From NCBI GenBank assembly GCA_965232455.1, contig OZ246981.1:3720001-3784000 (forward strand): 64,000 bases of DNA, written 5' to 3'. Positions 17,368 through 25,841 of the stretch are shown piece after piece. The stretch is from JBFGFX01 sp965232455. GTDB lineage: Bacteria; Pseudomonadota; Gammaproteobacteria; Steroidobacterales; Woeseiaceae. Position 1 is the first letter of the stretch, and every line of letters begins with the position of its first letter. Both the position numbers and the translations under genes were made by a program. Below the pieces are notes generated by a model that did no database searches, had not been told where the DNA came from, and saw only the letters and a list, made by a program, of their open reading frames with translations.

Positions 17368-17905
17368 TGGCTAACCACGCTTTCGCCAGCCTCAGTTCGC
17401 GATGCACTGTTGCCGAAGAGATGCCCAGCGCCTCAGCCGCATCGTCATAGGTCATGCCGCCGAAAAAATGCAGTACCAGGATATCGCTCTTTCTCTCGTC
17501 GATTTCACTCAGTTTCGACAAAGCGTCATCCAGTTCGATGACTTTGTCGTCGCTGCGACCCGCTACCATTCCCTCGTGAAGCGTTACCGCGGCAATACCC
17601 GCGCCGCGCTTCGCGCTATTACGTGCCCTTGCATGATCGGTGAGAATTCTTCGCATCGTGCGGGCCGCAACCGCAAAAAAATGCGCGCGATCCTGCCACG
17701 GTACCTCGGCATCGGCCATGCGGACGAACGCTTCGTTGACCAGGGCGGTCGCCTGCAGCGTATGACCGGAACGCTCCGACCGCATATGGTTTCCGGCGAT
17801 TCGACGCAGCTCTTCGTAGACCATCGGTACCAGCTGGTCGAGCGCATCGCGGTCCCCCGATCGCCATTCGCGTAGCAGCGCAGTTACAGTAGGCGGTGAG
17901 GTCAT
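17348..17905 (-). CDS. ECF sigma factor, TIGR02999 / ECF43-like, kinase-paired
   Basis: A 185-residue sigma-70-family factor. Region 2 covers about residues 20-90, including VYEELRRIAGNHMRSERSGH, HTLQATALVNEAFVRM and WQDRAHFFAVAARTMRRIL. Region 4 is near the end (GGMTYDDAAEALGISSATVH with the recognition helix). This is the TIGR02999 subfamily, which lacks a classical anti-sigma factor gene and is usually next to a Ser/Thr kinase, as here. Members of this type are thought to stay inactive until phosphorylated in region 2.2. Start chosen at ATG 17905; ATG 17929 would add eight residues and neither has a strong ribosome site. It is the first gene of a four-gene operon ending in two sulfotransferases. 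Confidence 0.9.
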   Translation of the reverse strand: MTSPPTVTALLREWRSGDRDALDQLVPMVYEELRRIAGNHMRSERSGHTLQATALVNEAFVRMADAEVPWQDRAHFFAVAARTMRRILTDHARARNSAKRGAGIAAVTLHEGMVAGRSDDKVIELDDALSKLSEIDERKSDILVLHFFGGMTYDDAAEALGISSATVHRELRLAKAWLANEFKDA

Positions 17906-18061
17906 TGGCGCTCTCGAATCTCCGGTCATGCCACATCGGTGATATCAAATCGAATATGAGACCGCAAATCCGGTAACAAGACTACTCTGGAGGTGCATTG
18001 TTATCGCAAAAGCAACTACACTCCCTTTTGAACCATTTAACAATAACAGAGGTGAATAATC

Positions 18062-18283
18062 ATGGGGAACAGTACCGGCGGCAGGGGAATTCGACCTCCA
18101 CAGATGCGGGCGCTCGCCTTTTCGGCGGCGGGCGGCGGTTTTGGCGGCGCCCTGATCGCCATCATCGTGGCAAAAATCCTGCAGGGGCCGTGTTGTTGTT
18201 GCACCAATCCGGCGCCAACCGCCGCCGATATCGGCACGGCGAGCCCCGTTCAGGTCGCAGCCGTCGCGCGTTTCGCCAATTAA
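18062..18283 (+). CDS. small membrane protein with CCCC motif, unknown
   Basis: A 73-residue protein with a good ribosome site (AGAGGTG 9 bases before the ATG). Residues 1-16 are Gly/Arg rich. Residues 18-40 form one glycine-rich hydrophobic segment (ALAFSAAGGGFGGALIAIIV). Four consecutive cysteines follow (GPCCCCTNPAP, about residues 43-49), then an Ala/Pro/Thr tail. I recognise no family. It is divergent from the ECF sigma factor with 156 bases between, and a terminator follows it, so it is its own unit. It could be a target of the sigma factor, a lipid-modified peptide, or a precursor. The small size leaves some doubt that it is real. Confidence 0.55.
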   Translation: MGNSTGGRGIRPPQMRALAFSAAGGGFGGALIAIIVAKILQGPCCCCTNPAPTAADIGTASPVQVAAVARFAN

Positions 18284-18305
18284 CGCCGGAAGGTCGCGGC
18301 CCGAC

Positions 18306-18340
18306 GGCCGTCCGCGGAGGCGGCCCGGCGGATTTTTTTT
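18306..18340 (+). terminator. probable rho-independent terminator after the CCCC gene
   Basis: TCCGC (18311-18315) can pair with GCGGA (18328-18332), directly followed by eight T (18333-18340). An alternative GC-rich stem pairs 18306-18313 with 18319-18325. It lies 22 bases after the stop codon. Confidence 0.65.
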
Positions 18341-18418
18341 GGTCATGTGAGTATTTTTGTCACATTTTCTCGCTATCAATAGATGAGGCAGTTAACGCGT
18401 TGGGTAGCGAGAGGGGAC

Positions 18419-18598
18419 ATGCCAGAAAAGAAGGAAAAATCGTACTGTTATATCGACCACGCCAACAAAACCAGCGAGAAATTCGCGGCGAACCCTTATC
18501 GGTTTTGGCTGAAACAGGTTCAACGCCAGCGGGAAGAACGCGAGTTCCGGGACAGGAATACCGGCGCGCACACCGAGACGGACCCGGCCGATTCCTGA
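18419..18598 (+). CDS. short hydrophilic hypothetical protein
   Basis: A 59-residue protein starting at ATG 18419, with GAGAGGGGAC just upstream as the ribosome site. The sequence is highly charged (MPEKKEKSYCYIDHANKTSE to start, then QVQRQREEREFRDRNTG) with no signal or membrane segment. I do not recognise it. Its stop codon abuts the stop codon of the convergent aldo/keto reductase gene with no spacer. An upstream ATG at 18383 would add 12 residues without a ribosome site. Confidence 0.45.
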   Translation: MPEKKEKSYCYIDHANKTSEKFAANPYRFWLKQVQRQREEREFRDRNTGAHTETDPADS

Positions 18599-19489
18599 CT
18601 AAGGGACGGGTGATCCGGTTCGGGCTTCGAGCAGTCGATACCAGTCGTCGCGCTGGTAGTCGATGCTGAGTGCGCCCGTCGCAGCCCGTATGCGCTCCGG
18701 TGACGTCGAGCCGACGATAGGCGAAATACCGGCGGGATGAGACAGCAGCCAGGCCAGCATGAGCACCCAATCGGCGCAGGCGTACTTCGACGCCTGACGA
18801 TTTATCTCGGCATCGACCCGAGTTTTCACTTCCGGCGTCAGCGCGTCTCCCCACCCCGTGTGCACCACGCCGGAAAGCGGTGACCAGGCCTGCGGCGTCA
18901 TACCTCGCTGCTGGCACTGATCGAGCGTACCGTCGGTCAGCGCCGATAGATTACGAATGTTTATTTCCAACTGGTTCGCACACAGCGGCTCGGGCAGGCG
19001 CGACTGCAGCAGATCGACCTGGGTTGTCGAGAAATTACTGACGCCGAAGCGGCGCACCTTACCCTGCGCCGACAGCGTATCGAACGCCCGCGCGATTTCA
19101 TCGGCGTGCATGAGGTAGTCGGGCCTGTGTAACAACAGTATGTCCAGATGATCGACGCTCAGCCGCGCGAGCGAACCGTCAACCGACTTCAGGATGTGCG
19201 GCGCGGAAAAATCGTAGCGCTTGGGGCTATCCGGCTCGGGATCACCCGCAAAACGGATGCCGCATTTGCTAATGATGACGATCCCGTCGCGAACACCCGC
19301 ATTGTTGCGCAAAAACCGCCCGAACAAGGCCTCGCACTCCCCGCCGCCGTAAATGTCCGCATGATCGAACTGGACGTATCCGGCGTCGAGCGCCGTCCGG
19401 ATTGCCGCATCCCCCTTGGCGCCGCCGTCCTCCGCGATGCGCATGCATCCGTATACCAACCTCGACGACGAAAGATCGACGTTGCTCAA
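18599..19489 (-). CDS. aldo/keto reductase, YdhF-like
   Basis: A 296-residue cytoplasmic NADPH-dependent oxidoreductase with a TIM barrel. The catalytic tetrad is visible: Asp42, Tyr47 (in FDHADIYGGG), Lys75 (IVIISKCGIRF) and His121 (DILLLHRPDYL). The barrel's C-terminal cofactor part reads ISPIVGSTSPERIRAA, the usual NADP-binding segment. The overall layout (PKRYDFSAPHILKSVDGSL and VRRFGVSNF) matches the E. coli YdhF group. The physiological substrate is unknown for that group. It starts 67 bases before the end of a serine hydrolase gene on the same strand. Confidence 0.9.
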   Translation of the reverse strand: MSNVDLSSSRLVYGCMRIAEDGGAKGDAAIRTALDAGYVQFDHADIYGGGECEALFGRFLRNNAGVRDGIVIISKCGIRFAGDPEPDSPKRYDFSAPHILKSVDGSLARLSVDHLDILLLHRPDYLMHADEIARAFDTLSAQGKVRRFGVSNFSTTQVDLLQSRLPEPLCANQLEINIRNLSALTDGTLDQCQQRGMTPQAWSPLSGVVHTGWGDALTPEVKTRVDAEINRQASKYACADWVLMLAWLLSHPAGISPIVGSTSPERIRAATGALSIDYQRDDWYRLLEARTGSPVP

Positions 19490-19556
19490 GTAAATTTCCT
19501 CCGAAATCTCAGGCGCCGTTCACACGGTCGAAATGAAGTGGGAACCGGACTCCCGT

Positions 19557-20825
19557 TCATTGCAAGGCCTGATACACGAGCGTGCTGAATGTCTGATCGA
19601 TATCGGACCGCGCCGGCCGGACCTGGGACATGAACACGGCGACAAGGTTCTCCTCGGGGTCGATCCAGAACGACGTATAAAACGCGCCGCCCCAGGAAAA
19701 CGTCCCCTCGGATCCAAGTTCGCCTTCACGGCCCAGGTCGTTGACGACGTGAAAACCCAGCCCGAATTCCGGGACCTGGTCGTCGTCCCAATCGATTCTC
19801 GCTGCGCGCATGAGTTCGACCGATTTCCGGCCGAGAATCCGCGTTCCGTCGAGCGCGCCGTCGTTCAGCAACATCAGACAAAAACGCGCGTAGTCGCCAG
19901 CCGTCGACGACAAACCCGCGCCGCCGGAGAAATAGGTCATGGCGCCTTTGCTCGGATAATCCGGATCGTCGAGTTTGATGTCGCTTTCAGTCCCGTCGGA
20001 CTCGACGAGGCCGCGGCCCTCGACGTATGCGTAAAGCGTCGCCAAACGGTCGCGTTCGCCGGGCGGAAGATAAAAATGCGTATCGTCCATCCCGAGTGGA
20101 CCGGTGATGTGCGTCGCAATAAACCGATCCAGCGGCATGCCGGACACCGATTCAATCAGATAGCCGAGCACGTCGGTGTTCAAACCGTAAACAAACTTCC
20201 CGCGCGGCTCAGCCAGCAGCGGCTGTTCGACAAGCAGGGCCATCTGCGCCGCGAGCGTCACGTTGGCCACCGTCAGGCCGTCGATAACGCCGGCCTGTAC
20301 GTAGGCTTTTTGCACGTTGCTGGTGACAAACGGATAGGAGATCCCCGACGTATGCGTCAACAAATCGATGATCCGAATACTAGCCGCTGCCGGCACTGTC
20401 TCAGCCACCAGGCCATCGTCCGTAACGCTCGACACGACGCGCATGTCGGCGAACTCCGGCAGATACTTCTCGACCGGATCGTTCAACCGGAAACGCCCCT
20501 GTTCGTAGAGAATCATCGCTCCAACCGAGGTTATCGCTTTGCTCATGGAGGCGATGCGAAAGATCGTATCGGTCTCCATGGACTTCCCGGACGCGATGTC
20601 CGAGTAACCGAAGGCCTTGTGATAGGCCGTTTCCCCGTCTTTGACGATCAAGGCCACGGCGCCCGGAATCTCACCGTTGTCGATCGCCTGCTCGACCGCA
20701 CGATCGATGCGCCCGAGGCGCTCGGGCAAGAACCCGTTCGCCTGCGCATCGGCAAGCTCGGGCGCGGCGCCCGCGGCGATGCCGAGAAGGAGAATCACCC
20801 GCAAATGAAAACCGGATCGAGTCAT
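19557..20825 (-). CDS. secreted serine hydrolase, beta-lactamase class C family
   Basis: A 422-residue exported enzyme. The signal peptide (MTRSGFHLRVILLLGIAAGA) ends near ADAQA at about residue 29. The active-site Ser-x-x-Lys is S93-M-S-K96 in IFRIASMSKAITS. The tyrosine-containing second motif is in the KFVYGLNTDVLGYLIE segment. Family members include penicillin-binding proteins, D-aminopeptidases and esterases such as EstB, so beta-lactamase activity should not be assumed. The start at 20825 was chosen because the signal peptide begins there; the longest frame adds 35 unlike residues. It is upstream of the aldo/keto reductase and possibly co-transcribed with it. Confidence 0.87.
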   Translation of the reverse strand: MTRSGFHLRVILLLGIAAGAAPELADAQANGFLPERLGRIDRAVEQAIDNGEIPGAVALIVKDGETAYHKAFGYSDIASGKSMETDTIFRIASMSKAITSVGAMILYEQGRFRLNDPVEKYLPEFADMRVVSSVTDDGLVAETVPAAASIRIIDLLTHTSGISYPFVTSNVQKAYVQAGVIDGLTVANVTLAAQMALLVEQPLLAEPRGKFVYGLNTDVLGYLIESVSGMPLDRFIATHITGPLGMDDTHFYLPPGERDRLATLYAYVEGRGLVESDGTESDIKLDDPDYPSKGAMTYFSGGAGLSSTAGDYARFCLMLLNDGALDGTRILGRKSVELMRAARIDWDDDQVPEFGLGFHVVNDLGREGELGSEGTFSWGGAFYTSFWIDPEENLVAVFMSQVRPARSDIDQTFSTLVYQALQ

Positions 20826-21010
20826 GAACTCACAAAGCCTTTTTGGCTGTAATTCAGTATCCTGCCCCGCCGCCTGGGCGCGTGCAAGCTGTGGGTCGAA
20901 ACCGAGAGGACGACGAGGACTGCCCGACACGCAGACTTCTCGACGGTAACAATGACGCCTCGGAGGCGGTCCCTTTCAGTATCAATGTCTCACAGGACGG
21001 CCAGTAAACG

Positions 21011-21754
21011 ATGACCATGCCGATACGTATTGCACTGCTCACCCTCGTCTTTTCCGGCGCCGCGGCGGCCGAGGCGACCGTCCGGCTGTCGAGTGCCGGC
21101 AACAACGTGGCGCTCGTCGAATTGTTTACGTCCGAAGGTTGCAGCAGCTGCCCGCCGGCGGACCGTTGGCTGAGCGGTCTCAAGGAGAATGCGAGACTCT
21201 GGAAGGACTACGTGCCGGTAGCATTTCACGTGGACTATTGGGATTACATAGGCTGGCGCGATCGTTTCGCCTCCGCCACGTACAGCAATCGTCAGCGGCA
21301 GTACGCCCGCGAGGGCGGCGTCAGCACCGTTTATACGCCGGGCATGTTTCAGAACGGACGGGAGTGGCGCGGGTGGTATCGCGGCGAGCTGCCCGGCAGC
21401 GACGCGGCATCCGCCGGCGCGCTGAACGTGGCGATCACCGGCGACGAGGTATCGGTCGGCTACAAGGCGGAAAGCCACCACGATGCGAAGCTGATCGTTC
21501 ATGTTGCAATTCTCGGCATGGGTCTCGAATCGCGCGTGAGCGCGGGCGAGAACGTTGGACGGACCCTCAAGCACGACTTTGTCGTTCTGGGACTCGCTTC
21601 GACACCGCTCTCCTCGGCCGGGAACCGGTATTCGGCGGAGCTCGAGCTTCCGCAGGCCGGCAGTCCGGCGTCCAGGCTCGCGGTGGCCGCATGGGTATCC
21701 ACGGCCGATCGGCAGGCGCCAATCCAGGCCGTCGGAGGGCTGCTCGATGACTGA
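21011..21754 (+). CDS. DUF1223 family secreted thioredoxin-like protein
   Basis: A 247-residue exported protein. The signal peptide (MTMPIRIALLTLVFSGAAAA) is followed by VALVELFTSEGCSSCPPADR, the DUF1223 hallmark with a CxxC resembling a thioredoxin active site. Further conserved stretches are VAFHVDYWDYIGWRDRFAS and YTPGMFQNGREWRG. Function in the family is unknown; the fold suggests a redox role in the periplasm. ATG at 21011 or 21017. The upstream 185 bases are shared divergently with the serine hydrolase. Confidence 0.88.
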   Translation: MTMPIRIALLTLVFSGAAAAEATVRLSSAGNNVALVELFTSEGCSSCPPADRWLSGLKENARLWKDYVPVAFHVDYWDYIGWRDRFASATYSNRQRQYAREGGVSTVYTPGMFQNGREWRGWYRGELPGSDAASAGALNVAITGDEVSVGYKAESHHDAKLIVHVAILGMGLESRVSAGENVGRTLKHDFVVLGLASTPLSSAGNRYSAELELPQAGSPASRLAVAAWVSTADRQAPIQAVGGLLDD

Positions 21755-21880
21755 ACGCCTGACGGTCTGCGCGCCGACCGACCGCAAGCCCGGTGTTTCA
21801 ATCCGAACTTTGTGCAGCGTCGTTCCACTAAGTTAGAGTTGGACGAACAAAACCGGGTTTTCCGGAGAGGACCTTAGCCG

Positions 21881-22645
21881 TTGCGAGCAATCACCGTCGC
21901 CCTGCTGTTGTTGACCGCGTTTGCGGCGCTGGCACAGCGCACGTGGCAGCGGGAGGGTGAGCTGTCGACGGACAGAGCTTCCTACGCCGAATTCGCGTTC
22001 ACGCGGATTATCTTTGACTCGGGGTTTCAGGCGCTGCCGGGACCGGGCAACACGGCCTGGCGCGACTGGCCCGAGTCGGACATGCATTTCATCAAAGGCG
22101 TGCGCCGGCTGACCGCCGTCGATATCGAGGACGGCAGTCGCGCGATCCGGCTGACGGACGAGCAGTTGTTCGACCGTCCGTGGATTTACGCACTGGAAGT
22201 CGGTACCTGGCGATTGTCCGATGCGGAGGCCGACAATTTGCGTGAATACCTGCTGCGCGGCGGCTTTCTGGTGGTTGACGACTTCCACGGCAGCTATCAA
22301 TGGTCCGGATTCATGCGCTCGATGCGCAAAGTGTTTCCAGACCGCTCGATCGAAGACATCAAGGAAGACGACGCCGTGATGAATATGCACTTCGACGTCG
22401 ACAAATCGAAACCCATCCCGGGAATCATGGCGCTCCGATTCGGCGTTACCTGGGAACACGACGGTTACACGCCAACCTGGCGCGGCATTTACGATGACGA
22501 CGGCCGGCTCATGGTGGTGATCAACTTCAACGTCGACATGGGTGACGCCTGGGAAATGGCGGACCAGCCCTGGTACCCCGAGGAATACACGGCGCTTGCC
22601 TACCGGTTTGGCGTGAACTACGTGTTGTACGCGATGACGCACTAG
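21881..22645 (+). CDS. DUF4159 family secreted protein
   Basis: A 254-residue exported protein. The signal peptide is MRAITVALLLLTAFAALA, then QRTWQREGELSTDRASYAEF. The DUF4159 core is visible as MHFIKGVRRLTAVDIEDGS followed by ADNLREYLLRGGFLVVDDFH. The family adopts a glutamine-amidotransferase-like fold and is often encoded near MoxR/VWA/DUF58 envelope clusters. Here a VWA gene lies 1.2 kb downstream, separated by a ParA gene. The start is TTG at 21881 with GGAGAGG about 11 bases upstream. Function is unknown. Confidence 0.83.
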   Translation: MRAITVALLLLTAFAALAQRTWQREGELSTDRASYAEFAFTRIIFDSGFQALPGPGNTAWRDWPESDMHFIKGVRRLTAVDIEDGSRAIRLTDEQLFDRPWIYALEVGTWRLSDAEADNLREYLLRGGFLVVDDFHGSYQWSGFMRSMRKVFPDRSIEDIKEDDAVMNMHFDVDKSKPIPGIMALRFGVTWEHDGYTPTWRGIYDDDGRLMVVINFNVDMGDAWEMADQPWYPEEYTALAYRFGVNYVLYAMTH

Positions 22646-22873
22646 CTGCGGTAGTTACAATTTATAAGGGAATAATCGAACAAGCGACCGGCATCCGTTC
22701 CGGTAGGCGCCGTTTTCAGTCCTTGATAACCACTTGACGCTCGACAGGGCGAACGACGCGGGGTAGACTCCGACTGACTCGCGAGTTTCCGCTTGGGCGT
22801 GGAAAGGACTCGACGGCGTTCCGGCGGTTTGTCGCGCCAATCAACCGCAACTGTAAGGGGGTACCCGCACAGT

Positions 22874-23641
22874 ATGATGTTGAATACACCGGAACCGGAC
22901 GATCTCCACAAAATCGTCATCATCAACGCCAAAGGCGGCTCAGGCAAAACAACGCTCGCCACGAACCTCGCCAGCAGTTTCGCGAGTATTGGCCCTCCTC
23001 CCACTTTGATGGACTTCGACCCCCAGGGGTACAGCTTGCGCTGGCTCGAACGACGGTCAGAGACACGCCCGACGATTCGCGGTATCGCTGCTTACGACCA
23101 GGTCCGGGGGGCGACGCCGGATACCCCGCTGCGAGCTTGGCCGGAATCCAGGCAGCTCATCGTCGACCTTCCGGCGGCACTGCCGCCCGAGGACATCTAC
23201 GACTACACGTACGATGCGCACAGTATCCTGATACCGGTGCTGCCCTCGGCCATCGACGTCTATTCAGCGTCGCGTTTTATTGCCGACCTGTTGCTGAATG
23301 CGCAGATCGACCGTCGCGGGCGGCAGCTTGCGGTGATTGCCAACCGCACCCGGCAGAATACGCGAAGCTACCGGATGCTGATGCGCTTCCTGACCAGCCT
23401 CAAGATTCCCTTGATCGCCCAGCTGCGCGACAGCCAGAACTACGTTCACGCGGCCGCCGAGGGTCTCGGTATCTGTGAGCTGCCGGCGCATCGGGCCAAG
23501 CAGGACATCGAGGGATGGAATGCGATCCTCAGCTGGCTGGCGCAATGGCGGATGCGCAGGCTCGATGCGGCCGCCTCTTCACGTTATGAGCATGTTCCCG
23601 GCGCGGAAATCTTGACGCCCGCCGCGAAACATCAGGCATAA
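22874..23641 (+). CDS. ParA/MinD-type ATPase, orphan
   Basis: A 255-residue deviant-Walker ATPase. The sequence IVIINAKGGSGKTTLATNLA carries the KGGxGKT loop typical of ParA, MinD and related positioning ATPases. TLMDFDPQGYSLRWLERR supplies the Walker A' aspartates. IVDLPAALPPEDIYDYTY is the Walker B region. No ParB, MinE or partition site is visible next to it, so it is an orphan, perhaps positioning some other cell component (inference). ATG at 22874 has AAGGGGG 12-18 bases upstream; a second ATG follows directly. The 228 bases upstream hold an AT-rich stretch around 22660-22675 but no clear promoter. Confidence 0.85.
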   Translation: MMLNTPEPDDLHKIVIINAKGGSGKTTLATNLASSFASIGPPPTLMDFDPQGYSLRWLERRSETRPTIRGIAAYDQVRGATPDTPLRAWPESRQLIVDLPAALPPEDIYDYTYDAHSILIPVLPSAIDVYSASRFIADLLLNAQIDRRGRQLAVIANRTRQNTRSYRMLMRFLTSLKIPLIAQLRDSQNYVHAAAEGLGICELPAHRAKQDIEGWNAILSWLAQWRMRRLDAAASSRYEHVPGAEILTPAAKHQA

Positions 23642-23774
23642 CGTCGTCGTTTTGGCGGACCTTCAAGCCGCCTGAGCGGCGGGGCCCCGCTGTCTCCGGA
23701 CGCCGCCGGTAAACGCGCCGGACGCGCTGATTCCGCATTCCGCGAAGCGTACTCCCGGCGACGGTAAAACTATT

Positions 23775-23799
23775 GTAAAACTTCGCCGCGAAGTTTTAC
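23775..23799. repeat. 12-bp perfect inverted repeat
   Basis: GTAAAACTTCGC (23775-23786) and GCGAAGTTTTAC (23788-23799) are exact reverse complements around one central base. A further GTAAAAC copy precedes it at 23764-23770. It lies between parA and the VWA gene. It could be an operator for the VWA gene or an RNA hairpin ending parA; there is no run of T directly after the second arm. Confidence 0.55.
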
Positions 23800-23884
23800 C
23801 GGGCAGCGTCTTCGCCCATCCCCGCATACACGATCAAATTGACCCAGGACATTTCGCTTTGAGACGAAACCTGGGAGACGGCTC

Positions 23885-25036
23885 ATGTATGCACCATTCA
23901 GGACATCCACGGCAGCATTGATCGGCAGCCTATTGCTCGGACTCATCATCGCGGGACAGGCAAACGCGGAATCCCGGCGGGCCCCTGACCAGCCCGGCCG
24001 GCAGGTCGACCTCGTGATCGCGCTCGACGTCAGCGGCTCGATGTCGGGGCTCATCGACTCGGCGAAGCAGCGCCTTTGGGACATCGTCAACGAACTCGGG
24101 CGCGCTCAACCGCGGCCGGTGCTACGTGTGGCGATCCTTAGCTACGGCGATCCGTCTTACGGTGAAGCCAGCGGCTACGTCAGGATCGATCAGCCGTTTA
24201 CGAGCGACCTGGACGCGGTAAACAGGACGCTGTTCGGCTTCGGCACAAACGGCGGCGACGAGTACGTCGCGCGCGTCGTGGCCACCTCCGTGAGAGAATT
24301 GTCCTGGGCCACGGGACCCGATGCGCTGAAGATTCTTTTTGTCGCCGGCAACGAAGCGGCCACCCAGGATCCGCAGATAACGGTACGGAACGCCACCGCA
24401 ATCGCGGCGGATGACGGTATCGTCGTCAACACGATTTACTGCGGCGCGGAAACCGACGGATATGCCGCGGGTTGGCGCGACGTCGCGACGGCAACCAACG
24501 GCCTGTTCGCAAGCATCGATCAGAATGCGGCCGCGGTCGCCAATATTGCGACGCCGATGGATTCGGAGCTGGTCGAACTCAATCGGGCACTGAACGAGAC
24601 CTACATCGCTTACGGCGCCGACGGCGACCGTTTTCGCGACAATCAGCGCGAACAGGACGCCAACGCGATTGCCATGAGCTCAACCGCCGCCGCCAGCCGA
24701 ACGGTCGCAAAGGCAGGAGTGCTCTACGATGCCGCTCAGTGGGATCTGGTAGACGCCGTCGAGTCGGGAAAACGGCTCGAAGAGATCGGCGACGAGAACC
24801 TGCCCGCGATCATGCAGACCATGAACGTGAACGAACGTGAGCGATTCGTCGAAAAGCAGGCAAAAAAACGAATCGAACTAAAAGCGGAGATCGGCAGGCT
24901 GGATGAACGACGCCGCGTTTTCATCGCGAAGGAACGGGCGGCGATGACCGAATCCGAAGCGGAAGGTCTGGACGATGCCGTGCGACGCGGCTTGAGGGCG
25001 CTTGCCGAGCAACGAGGTTTTACGTTCGAGGAATGA
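23885..25036 (+). CDS. secreted von Willebrand factor A domain protein
   Basis: A 383-residue exported protein. A signal peptide (ALIGSLLLGLIIAGQANAES, about residues 13-32) is followed by the VWA domain from about residue 40. The metal-ion-dependent adhesion site reads DLVIALDVSGSMSGLIDSAK (DxSxS), with further parts in FGTNGGDEYVARVVATS and IVVNTIYCGAETDGYAAG. The last 130 residues are charged and helical (EKQAKKRIELKAEIGRLDER), probably coiled coil. VWA domains bind protein partners through a divalent metal. It may work with the DUF4159 protein upstream, since the two families often co-occur (inference). Confidence 0.86.
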   Translation: MYAPFRTSTAALIGSLLLGLIIAGQANAESRRAPDQPGRQVDLVIALDVSGSMSGLIDSAKQRLWDIVNELGRAQPRPVLRVAILSYGDPSYGEASGYVRIDQPFTSDLDAVNRTLFGFGTNGGDEYVARVVATSVRELSWATGPDALKILFVAGNEAATQDPQITVRNATAIAADDGIVVNTIYCGAETDGYAAGWRDVATATNGLFASIDQNAAAVANIATPMDSELVELNRALNETYIAYGADGDRFRDNQREQDANAIAMSSTAAASRTVAKAGVLYDAAQWDLVDAVESGKRLEEIGDENLPAIMQTMNVNERERFVEKQAKKRIELKAEIGRLDERRRVFIAKERAAMTESEAEGLDDAVRRGLRALAEQRGFTFEE

Positions 25037-25164
25037 CTGCACCGGAACGGTTTTCACTCACGACGAGCCCGCCTCGGGCGGCCGTACGAAAACGCGAACG
25101 ATTCGCAGGCGGCTTCCGGCGACGATCGTGCACGGCAACTGTCCACGGGCCTGTCGTAACGGAA

Positions 25165-25186
25165 GCCGCCGCGGAACAACGGCGGC
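25165..25186. terminator. possible bidirectional terminator hairpin
   Basis: GCCGCCG (25165-25171) pairs with CGGCGGC (25180-25186) between two convergent genes. The nearest T-rich run (CTTTTATT) begins nine bases later, so this is a weak candidate. Confidence 0.35.
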
Positions 25187-25217
25187 GGGCGACGCTTTTA
25201 TTGTTTCCGCGACGAGT

Positions 25218-25841
25218 TCAGACTTTCTTTTTGCGCCTTTGCAAACCGATTCCGGCGAGGCCGATAGCGAACAGCGCAATCGTGCCGGGTTCCGGGACCG
25301 AGATGACGTCAACGGGCACGTCTGCCACGATGTTGTCAATCTGGTGAAACGGACTAACCTGCGCCCACTGGACGGAAATGAGGTTCGTGAAGCCGGCGTT
25401 GAAGTTGAACGTTTGCAGGCCGAATGGACCGTCCGTGTCGAATATCTGCTCAACGGTTCCGCCGCCCAACAGCGTGCCCAGAAAGCTTACGCGGACGCCA
25501 CCCGCAAAGTTCAGCTCGCTGATATCGATTGAACTGAGCGAGAAGGCGGCGCCCGCATCGTTGGTCAGCGTCACGATCGCGTTCGGTGTGTTGGTGAACA
25601 GCGCCGCGCTGCCCGTCCACCTTCCACTGCCGTCGTTTGAACCGAACGTGCTCAGATTCGCCGTCCCATCGGTGAACGTAAACCCGTCTTCCGAATACGT
25701 AGCGCCGAAATTGAAGTTATTGTCGGCGGAATTCAGCGAATCGAAATCCAACAGTACCGGAACGGCATGGGCATTCACGCCCGCCATCAGAAGAACGCTC
25801 ATTGCAAGCGGTGTAAGCAGTTTTGGTAAGTTCTTTTTCAT
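25218..25841 (-). CDS. PEP-CTERM sorting-domain protein
   Basis: A 207-residue exported protein. The N-terminal signal (MKKNLPKLLTPLAMSVLLMA up to AHA) precedes a beta-rich body. The C-terminus is a textbook PEP-CTERM signal: VPEPGTIALFAIGLAGIGLQ followed by RRKKKV. Such proteins are processed by exosortase EpsH/XrtA-type enzymes and are linked to exopolysaccharide and floc formation. The exosortase must be encoded elsewhere in the genome. The body (LLDFDSLNSADNNFNFGATY) resembles many PEP-CTERM proteins of unknown binding function. Upstream 25842-26087 is AT-rich for this window and should hold its promoter. Confidence 0.9.
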   Translation of the reverse strand: MKKNLPKLLTPLAMSVLLMAGVNAHAVPVLLDFDSLNSADNNFNFGATYSEDGFTFTDGTANLSTFGSNDGSGRWTGSAALFTNTPNAIVTLTNDAGAAFSLSSIDISELNFAGGVRVSFLGTLLGGGTVEQIFDTDGPFGLQTFNFNAGFTNLISVQWAQVSPFHQIDNIVADVPVDVISVPEPGTIALFAIGLAGIGLQRRKKKV

